Origin: CALAEC01 sp050692915
GTDB taxonomy: Bacteria > Actinomycetota > UBA4738 > CALAEC01
Assembly: GCA_050692915.1 (NCBI GenBank)
Contig: JBOGVU010000128.1
Location: forward strand, 1-5,563
Length of the DNA stretch: 5,563 nt
Reading direction: 5' to 3'
The notes beneath the pieces were generated by a model that was not told the DNA's origin, ran no database searches, and worked only from the letters and a program-made list of their open reading frames with translations. Below, in pieces: positions 1-4,643 of this stretch (position 1 is its first letter; each line of letters starts with the position of its first letter). The position numbers and the translations under genes were made by a program.

Positions 1-396
1 GGGCCGGAGGAACACCATCGAGGCGTACTGCCTGGGGTCGTCGGGGTAGGTCAGGCTGGCGTGGAGGTGGACCTCTGACCCGTCCCGGTGCCGGCCGACC
101 ACGCTGACCTCGGCCTCGCGCCACCGACGCTGCTGGCCGCCGCCCTGGCTCTCCAGTTCGGGGGAGGGAAGGCCGGCGGGGAAGAGCGTCTGGACCGGCT
201 GTCCCTTCAGCCCGCCCAGCTCGTAGCCGAACAGCCGCTCCGCAAGGGCGTTGATCATGGCGATCCGGCCCTGGTGGTCCGTCACCAGGACGCCCTCGCT
301 CGACCGCTCCAGGAAGGCGTCGAGCATCCCGTGGAGCGGGCCGGGCGCGGCGGGATCCGCCGACCGCTCCGAACCGTGGGTGGCGTCCATGTCCAT
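1..396 (-). CDS. PAS-domain sensory/signalling protein (N-terminal part, C-terminus beyond window)
   Basis: The minus-strand frame is open from an ATG at 396 to the left edge, giving 132 residues with no stop. A hydrophilic leader of about 22 residues (MDMDATHGSE...) precedes a typical PAS core: residues 26-73 contain EGVLVTD, GRIAMINALAERLFGY and LKGQPVQTLFP, which match the first strands, the N-x-A-x-x-x-x-F-G-Y helix region and the following segment of the fold. Residues 96-131 (VSVVGRHRDGSEVHLHASLTY and then SMVFLR) match the last three beta strands. PAS domains sense small ligands, redox state or light, or mediate dimerisation. The output domain (histidine kinase, GGDEF/EAL, PP2C phosphatase or other) lies off the window, so the function is open. 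No signal peptide or membrane segment is visible, so it is probably cytoplasmic. The start at 396 is preferred over the in-frame ATG at 390 because an AAAGAGA sequence lies 8 nt upstream. It is divergent from alaS, with no obvious functional link. The PAS call is firm; anything beyond it is unknown. Confidence 0.85.
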   Translation of the reverse strand, partial: MDMDATHGSERSADPAAPGPLHGMLDAFLERSSEGVLVTDHQGRIAMINALAERLFGYELGGLKGQPVQTLFPAGLPSPELESQGGGQQRRWREAEVSVVGRHRDGSEVHLHASLTYPDDPRQYASMVFLRP

Positions 397-404
397 ATCG
401 CGTG

Positions 405-411
405 TCTCTTT
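405..411 (-). promoter_or_regulatory. Ribosome binding site of the PAS-protein gene
   Basis: Read on the minus strand this is AAAGAGA, a purine-rich but imperfect Shine-Dalgarno sequence. It lies 8 nt before the ATG at 396 and 14 nt before the ATG at 390, so it favours the upstream start. Confidence 0.45.
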
Positions 412-421
412 GTTGGTATCG

Positions 422-435
422 GGGGCTCCGGCCCC
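422..435. other. Small perfect hairpin with a UCCG tetraloop in the divergent intergenic region
   Basis: GGGGC-TCCG-GCCCC forms a 5-bp all-G/C stem closing a TCCG loop. On the plus strand this is C(UCCG)G, a member of the extra-stable UNCG tetraloop class; on the minus strand the loop is CGGA. It lies between the two divergent starts, 26 nt upstream of the PAS gene and 32 nt upstream of alaS. There is no T-run next to it, so it is not a standard terminator. It could be a 5'-UTR stem of the PAS transcript, a protein-binding palindrome, or chance in GC-rich DNA. Confidence 0.35.
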
Positions 436-454
436 TCCCTTGATGGACCGCCGG

Positions 455-460
455 TACACT
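455..460 (+). promoter_or_regulatory. Putative -10 element of a leaderless alaS promoter
   Basis: TACACT fits the actinobacterial TAnnnT -10 consensus. It is followed by exactly 7 nt (GGCCACG) and then the alaS ATG at 468, so transcription would be expected to begin at or within a base of the start codon. No Shine-Dalgarno sequence lies in the 20 nt before the ATG, which agrees with leaderless translation. No convincing -35 hexamer is found 16-18 nt upstream; TTGATG at 440-445 is only 9 nt away, too close to act with this box. Confidence 0.6.
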
Positions 461-467
461 GGCCACG

Positions 468-3095
468 ATGCGAGGCGCGGAGATCCGTCGAGGCTTCCTG
501 TCCTTCTTCGAGGAGCGGGGGCACACCGTGGTTCCCTCCTCCTCGCTGATACCGAACGACCCCTCCCTCCTGCTGACCACAGCGGGGATGGTCCAGTTCA
601 AGCCGTACTTCCTGGGCCAGCAGGAGCCCCCCTACCCGCGGGCCGCCACCGTCCAGAAGTCCTTCCGGACCACCGACATCGAGAACGTCGGCCGGACCAT
701 CCGGCACATGACGTTCTTCGAGATGCTCGGCAACTTCTCCTTCGGCGACTACTTCAAGGAGGGCGCCATCGCCCTGGCCTGGGAGCTGGTCACCGAGCGC
801 TACGGCGTCGAGCCCGACCGCCTGTGGGCCACGGTGTACGAGAAGGACGACGAGGCTGAGGAGCTGTGGCGCGCGTACCTGCCCGCGGACCGGATCGTCC
901 GGCGGGGGATGGACGACAACTTCTGGTCGATGGGCGTGGCCGGGCCGTGCGGGCCGAGCTCGGAGATCTTCGTGGATCGGGGCCCGGCGTACGGCCCGGA
1001 CGGCGGCCCGGCCGTCGACGAGGAGCGTTTCCTGGAGATCTGGAACCTCGTGTTCATGCAGTTCGAGCGGGACGACGACTACAACCTGCTCGGGGAGCTG
1101 GCCAGCAAGGGGGTCGACACCGGCTCGGGGCTGGAACGAGTGTCCATCGTGCTCCAGGACGTGCCCTCCCTGTTCGAGACCGATCTGTTGGCGCCGATCC
1201 TCGACGCGGCCCAGGGTGCCACCGGGAAGCCGTACGGCCGTGACGAGCGGGACGACCTGTCCCTGCGGATCCTGACCGAGCACGGCCGCGCCGTCACCTT
1301 CCTGATCGCCGACGGCGTGGTGCCCTCGAACGAGGGCCGGGGGTACGTCCTTCGACGGATGCTCCGCAGGGTGGTGCTGCACGCCCGAAGGCTCGGGGTG
1401 AAGGCCCCGGTGATGGGCCCGCTGGTCGACGGCACCCTGGGGGTCCTCGGCGACGCGTGGCCCGAGCTGGTGGAGCGGAAGGCCTTCGTCCTCCAGGTCG
1501 CGGCCAGCGAGGAGGAACACTTCGGGGCCACCCTCCGCCAGGGCATGGTCCTGTTCGGCGAGGAGGCCGAGCGGCTGAGGGTGAAGGGGGAGAGGGTGTT
1601 CCCCGGCGAGGCGGCCTTCCTGTACCACGACACGTACGGGTTCCCGGTCGAGCTCACCGCGGAGCTGGCCGAGGAACAGGGCCTCGAGGTCGACACCGCG
1701 GCGTTCGAGCGCCTCATGGCCGAGCAGCGGGAGCGCGCTCGGGCCGCGGTCAAGGGGGGCCGGGACGAGCGCGCCCTGGTTGAGGTCGCTCGGGAGGCCG
1801 GCCGGACCGAGTTCCTCGGCTACGAGCAGCTGCGGGCCGAGGGCAGTATCACCGGCCTCGTTCGGGCCGGGAGCCGGGTGGAGACGGCGTCCGATGGGGA
1901 CGAGGTCGAGGTCTTTCTGGACCAGACGCCGTTCTACGCCGAGGGCGGTGGCCAGGTCGGCGACACCGGCGTCCTTCGCTCCTCGACCGGCGAGCTCCGG
2001 GCGGAGGACACGGTCCCGGGACCGGGGGAGTCGATCGTCCATCGTGGCCGGGTGACCCGTGGCGAGGTGAAGAGCGGCCAGGAGGTGGAGGCCGAGGTGG
2101 ACGCCGATCGCCGGGCCGCCACCGCCAGGTCGCACACCGGCACGCACGTGCTGCACTGGACGCTACGCCATCTCCTCGGGGAGCACGCCCGGCAGGCCGG
2201 CTCCCTGGTGGCGCCGGGGCGGCTCCGCTTCGACTTCACGCACTTCGAGGGGCTGGGCCGGGAGGACATCGAGCGGATCGAGGCGGCGGCGAACGCCCGG
2301 CTCGGCGAGGACGCCCCGGTCCGGGCGTACGAGACCACCTTCGAGTTCGCCCGGAGCCAGGGCGCGCTGGCGCTGTTCGGGGAGCGGTACGGCGAGCTGG
2401 TACGCGTGGTCGAGGTCGGGGACTACTCGATCGAGCTGTGCGGGGGGACCCACGTCCCGCACACCGGGGTGGTCCAGCTGGCGCTGGTCCAGTCGGAGCA
2501 GAGCATCGGCTCGGGGCTCCGGCGGATCGAGGCGCTGGTGGGTCCCGACGCCCTCGAGCACGTGCACCTGGAGCGGCGGCTCCTGGAGGAGGTCACCGAG
2601 GCCCTAGGCGCGGGGGACCCTCGCCAGGCCCCGGACCGGGCGCGCCGGGCCGCGGCCCGGATCAAGGAGCTCGAGGCGGGCCTGGGGCGGGTCCGGGCCG
2701 GGGAACGGGCCGGGCGGGTCGAGGAGCTGGTGGCCGCGGCGACCGACGTGGCCGGGGTTCGGCTCGTCCTGGCCGAGCTCCCCGGCGAGGATCCGGGGGC
2801 CCTGCGCGAGCTGGCCATCAAGCTCCGCGACCGACTGGAGCGTGATGGTCACGGCGCCGTGGTCCTCGGCACCGCCGACGGGACGAAGGCCACGCTCGTG
2901 GCGGCGTGCACCCGGCCGCTGGTGGATAGGGGGGTGGCCGCCCCTCTCCTGATCGAGCGGGCCGCGGAGGCCGTGGGCGGGCGGGCCGGCGGCAAGCCGC
3001 ATCTGGCCTTCGGCGGCGGGGGAAAGCCCGAGGCCCTGGCCGGCGTCCTCGATGAGGTCCCCGGCCGGCTGGCCGAGCTCGTGGCCGGTGGCTGA
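468..3095 (+). CDS. alaS: Alanine--tRNA ligase (alanyl-tRNA synthetase, AlaRS)
   Basis: This class II synthetase charges tRNA-Ala with alanine using ATP in the cytoplasm. At 875 residues it has the full bacterial length (E. coli about 876) and every domain in order. The aminoacylation core has motif 1 (about 9-50, with PSSSLIPNDPSLLLTTAGM), motif 2 (about 69-101, with TTDIENVGRTIRHMTFFEMLGNFSFG as its centre) and motif 3 (DTGSGLER, 217-224). The tRNA-recognition helices follow, with the hallmark FLIADGVVPSNEGRGYVLRR at 278-297. The editing domain, which clears mischarged Ser/Gly-tRNA, carries its four zinc ligands: H556 and H560 (HTGTHVLH), and C658 and H662 (CGGTH). A charged helical stretch (about 700-755) and a C-Ala/DHHA1 domain (about 755-873) with Gly-rich GGRAGGKP and FGGGGKP segments end the protein. 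Oddities are S220 where Met is usual in DTGMGLER, and a KPHLAFGGG segment where many AlaRS have RPDMAxGGG. The ATG at 468 places motif 1 correctly and follows a -10 box by 7 nt. It is the first gene of a plus-strand cluster. Confidence 0.98.
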   Translation: MRGAEIRRGFLSFFEERGHTVVPSSSLIPNDPSLLLTTAGMVQFKPYFLGQQEPPYPRAATVQKSFRTTDIENVGRTIRHMTFFEMLGNFSFGDYFKEGAIALAWELVTERYGVEPDRLWATVYEKDDEAEELWRAYLPADRIVRRGMDDNFWSMGVAGPCGPSSEIFVDRGPAYGPDGGPAVDEERFLEIWNLVFMQFERDDDYNLLGELASKGVDTGSGLERVSIVLQDVPSLFETDLLAPILDAAQGATGKPYGRDERDDLSLRILTEHGRAVTFLIADGVVPSNEGRGYVLRRMLRRVVLHARRLGVKAPVMGPLVDGTLGVLGDAWPELVERKAFVLQVAASEEEHFGATLRQGMVLFGEEAERLRVKGERVFPGEAAFLYHDTYGFPVELTAELAEEQGLEVDTAAFERLMAEQRERARAAVKGGRDERALVEVAREAGRTEFLGYEQLRAEGSITGLVRAGSRVETASDGDEVEVFLDQTPFYAEGGGQVGDTGVLRSSTGELRAEDTVPGPGESIVHRGRVTRGEVKSGQEVEAEVDADRRAATARSHTGTHVLHWTLRHLLGEHARQAGSLVAPGRLRFDFTHFEGLGREDIERIEAAANARLGEDAPVRAYETTFEFARSQGALALFGERYGELVRVVEVGDYSIELCGGTHVPHTGVVQLALVQSEQSIGSGLRRIEALVGPDALEHVHLERRLLEEVTEALGAGDPRQAPDRARRAAARIKELEAGLGRVRAGERAGRVEELVAAATDVAGVRLVLAELPGEDPGALRELAIKLRDRLERDGHGAVVLGTADGTKATLVAACTRPLVDRGVAAPLLIERAAEAVGGRAGGKPHLAFGGGGKPEALAGVLDEVPGRLAELVAGG

Positions 3096-3522
3096 AAGGG
3101 CGGGGAGGGTCCTGGCCCTGGATCTCGGCGAGGCCCGCATCGGCGTGGCGTTGACGGACGCCGAGCGAACGGTGGCCCTCCCGCACGGGACCATCCGCGT
3201 GGCGGGCGGGGTCGAGGACCTCAGGGCGGTGGCCGCCCTCGTCGGGCAGACCGGCGCCACCGAGGTCGTGGTGGGCCACCCCCTGGGCCTGTCGGGGGAC
3301 CGGGGGCCGGCGGCCCGGCGGGCCGAGGCGTTCGCCCAGGGACTGCGTCAGCTCATGCACGAGGTCCCGGTCCACCTCCAGGACGAGCGCCTCAGCACCG
3401 TCGAAGCGGAGCGCGGCCTCAGGGAAGCCGGCGCGTCCGGCCCCCGCAGGAGGTCCAGGGTGGACGCGGCGGCGGCCAGCGTGATCCTCGAAGGGTGGCT
3501 GTCCCGGGCCCGAGAGCCCTGA
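3088..3522 (+). CDS. ruvX: RuvX/YqgF family RNase H-fold nuclease (putative pre-16S rRNA nuclease / Holliday junction resolvase)
   Basis: The family is linked to 16S rRNA 5'-end maturation in E. coli (YqgF) and to Holliday-junction resolution in other bacteria; which activity applies here cannot be read from sequence. I place the start at the GTG at 3088, giving 144 residues beginning (M)AERAGRVLALDLGEARIG, the usual family length and N-terminus. An in-frame ATG at 3052 would add 12 atypical residues inside alaS. The expected acidic residues are present: D12 in ALDLGEARIG, E100 in LQDERLSTVEAE and D126 in RVDAAAASVILEGWL. The second family motif is VVVGHPLGLSG (60-70), where H and G replace the more usual residues of GLPLNxDG. 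The gene overlaps alaS by 8 nt (GTGGCTGA), and no good Shine-Dalgarno precedes the GTG, so its translation is probably coupled to alaS. A 25-nt gap separates it from mltG. Confidence 0.93.
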   Translation: MAERAGRVLALDLGEARIGVALTDAERTVALPHGTIRVAGGVEDLRAVAALVGQTGATEVVVGHPLGLSGDRGPAARRAEAFAQGLRQLMHEVPVHLQDERLSTVEAERGLREAGASGPRRRSRVDAAAASVILEGWLSRAREP

Positions 3523-3531
3523 CCCGGTTGC

Positions 3532-3537
3532 TATCCT
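3532..3537 (+). promoter_or_regulatory. Possible -10 element of an internal mltG promoter
   Basis: TATCCT fits the TAnnnT consensus and lies in the short ruvX-mltG gap, 10 nt before the mltG ATG. A transcript from it would have a leader of only a few nucleotides. The sequence just before the ATG is pyrimidine-rich (TTTCCCTCCTG) and resembles an anti-Shine-Dalgarno, so normal ribosome recruitment is not supported. There is no clear -35 hexamer, and the spacing is 2-3 nt longer than ideal for a strictly leaderless start. Confidence 0.4.
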
Positions 3538-3547
3538 TTCCCTCCTG

Positions 3548-4585
3548 ATGGCTGGTCGGGGAGCGCATCGCGCCCGGGGAGGGGCCGGCCGAGGAGCCCT
3601 GATCCTGCTCCTGGTCCTGGTGGTCCTGGCCGCCGGTGTGGTCGGCCTCTACCGGTACGCGGTGGGGGCCTCCGGCCCGACCCGCCAGGTCGCCCTGGAG
3701 ATCGCCGAGGGGTCGACGGCCGGCGACGTGGGGGAGCTCCTGGAGGGCCGCGGTGTGATCCGCTCTGGCCTGGCGTTCCGCGTCTCGGCCCAGCTCCGTG
3801 GCTTCGGCTCCGACATCCAGGCCGGGGCCTACGAGCTCACCACGAACATGGCCATCGCAGACGTCTTCGAGGTGCTCGAGGCGGGACCGCTCGTGGAGAC
3901 CGTGTCGGTGACCATCCCCGAGGGCCTCGAGGTCACGGAGATCGCGACCACGGCCGGCGAGACCCTGGGGCTCGACCCCAGGACGTTCCAGCGGGCCGCC
4001 ACCAGCGGCACGTTCACCCTGGAGCCGTACCTCCCTCAGGGGACCGAGACCGTGGAGGGGTTCCTCTTCCCGAAGACCTACGACTTCGGGCCGGACGGCC
4101 TGAGCGAGGACGCGGTGATCGAGCGCCTGCTGGCGCAGTTCGAGGCGGAGGCGGCCACGCTGGAGTGGAACCGGGCGGAGAACCTCGGCCTCACCCACTA
4201 CGAGACGGTCATCGTGGCTTCGCTGATCGAGCGGGAGGCCCGGGTTCCCCGGGACCGGGCCAAGATCTCGGCCGTCATCCACAACCGCCTCCGGGAAGGG
4301 ATGCCCCTCCAGATCGACGCGACGGTCCAGTACGCGCTCCCGGAGGAGAACCGGGAGCTCACCTTCCAGGACTACGAGTTCGAGAGCCCCTACAACACCT
4401 ACCTCCACCCCGGCCTGCCGCCGACCCCGATCGCCAGCCCCGGGCTGGCGTCCCTGGAGGCGGCCCTGAACCCGGCCGACGTCGACTACCTCTACTTCGT
4501 GGTCACCGATCCGGAGACCGGGAGCCACGCCTTCGCCGATACGTACCAGGAGTTCCTGCGCCTGAAGCAGGAGGCCGGGCTGTAG
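3548..4585 (+). CDS. mltG: Endolytic murein transglycosylase MltG (YceG-like)
   Basis: MltG is a membrane-anchored lytic transglycosylase that cleaves nascent glycan strands inside the chain and is proposed to set their length. The 345-residue protein has a basic cytoplasmic N-terminus (RGAHRARGGAGR), one membrane segment at about 17-37, an external LysM-like part (about 47-125, including the VTIPEG motif at 121-126), and the YceG catalytic domain to the C-terminus. Visible family motifs are GFLFPKTYDF (171-180), VASLIEREA (223-231) with E228 aligning by eye to the catalytic Glu of E. coli MltG (E218), HNRLREGMPLQIDATVQYAL (245-264), YNTY (282-285), GLPPTPIASPGLASLEAAL (289-307) and YLYFV (314-318) with H327 nearby. 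Nothing essential seems missing. The ATG at 3548 puts the membrane segment near the N-terminus as expected. Position after alaS-ruvX is a common actinobacterial order. The stop is TAG; a 58-nt gap precedes the next gene. Confidence 0.95.
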   Translation: MAGRGAHRARGGAGRGALILLLVLVVLAAGVVGLYRYAVGASGPTRQVALEIAEGSTAGDVGELLEGRGVIRSGLAFRVSAQLRGFGSDIQAGAYELTTNMAIADVFEVLEAGPLVETVSVTIPEGLEVTEIATTAGETLGLDPRTFQRAATSGTFTLEPYLPQGTETVEGFLFPKTYDFGPDGLSEDAVIERLLAQFEAEAATLEWNRAENLGLTHYETVIVASLIEREARVPRDRAKISAVIHNRLREGMPLQIDATVQYALPEENRELTFQDYEFESPYNTYLHPGLPPTPIASPGLASLEAALNPADVDYLYFVVTDPETGSHAFADTYQEFLRLKQEAGL

Positions 4586-4593
4586 GTCCTCAA

Positions 4594-4611
4594 GCACCCT
4601 TCCGAGGGCGC
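4594..4611 (+). other. Hairpin just after mltG (TCCG loop, no T-tract)
   Basis: CCCT-TCCG-AGGG (4597-4608) is a 4-bp stem with a UNCG-type loop. It extends by two more pairs (G4594-C4611 and C4595-G4610) across an A/C mismatch. It starts 9 nt after the mltG stop. No run of T follows, so it is at best a weak attenuator or 3'-end stabiliser and does not clearly end the operon. Confidence 0.3.
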
Positions 4612-4634
4612 CGACAATCACGGAAAGCGGCGAC

Positions 4635-4641
4635 GGAAAGG
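4635..4641 (+). promoter_or_regulatory. Ribosome binding site of the roadblock-like gene (short spacing)
   Basis: GGAAAGG is a reasonable Shine-Dalgarno-like sequence, but only 2 nt separate it from the ATG at 4644, shorter than usual. An upstream copy of its core, CGGAAAG at 4621-4627, lies 16 nt before the ATG. If 4644 were not used, the next in-frame ATG is codon 10 at 4671, which has no visible ribosome binding site. Confidence 0.4.
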
Positions 4642-4643
4642 CT

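Noticed and set aside
440..460. TTGATG and TACACT as a -35/-10 pair for alaS.
   Set aside because: The spacing is 9 nt, far below the usual 16-18 nt, so only the -10 box is kept.
88..549. Plus-strand open frame running across the PAS gene into alaS.
   Set aside because: The real PAS domain is on the minus strand and alaS uses a different plus frame. This translation has no recognisable motif.
282..2156. A 624-codon open frame on the minus strand opposite alaS.
   Set aside because: It is antisense to a full-length AlaRS with all its motifs. The translation is Gly/Pro/Arg/His-rich with no recognisable domain, as expected when GC-rich codons are read on the opposite strand. Its low end also overlaps the start of the PAS gene in another frame.
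4594..4611. Intrinsic terminator after mltG.
   Set aside because: The stem is short with a mismatch and no T-tract follows; it is listed only as a hairpin.
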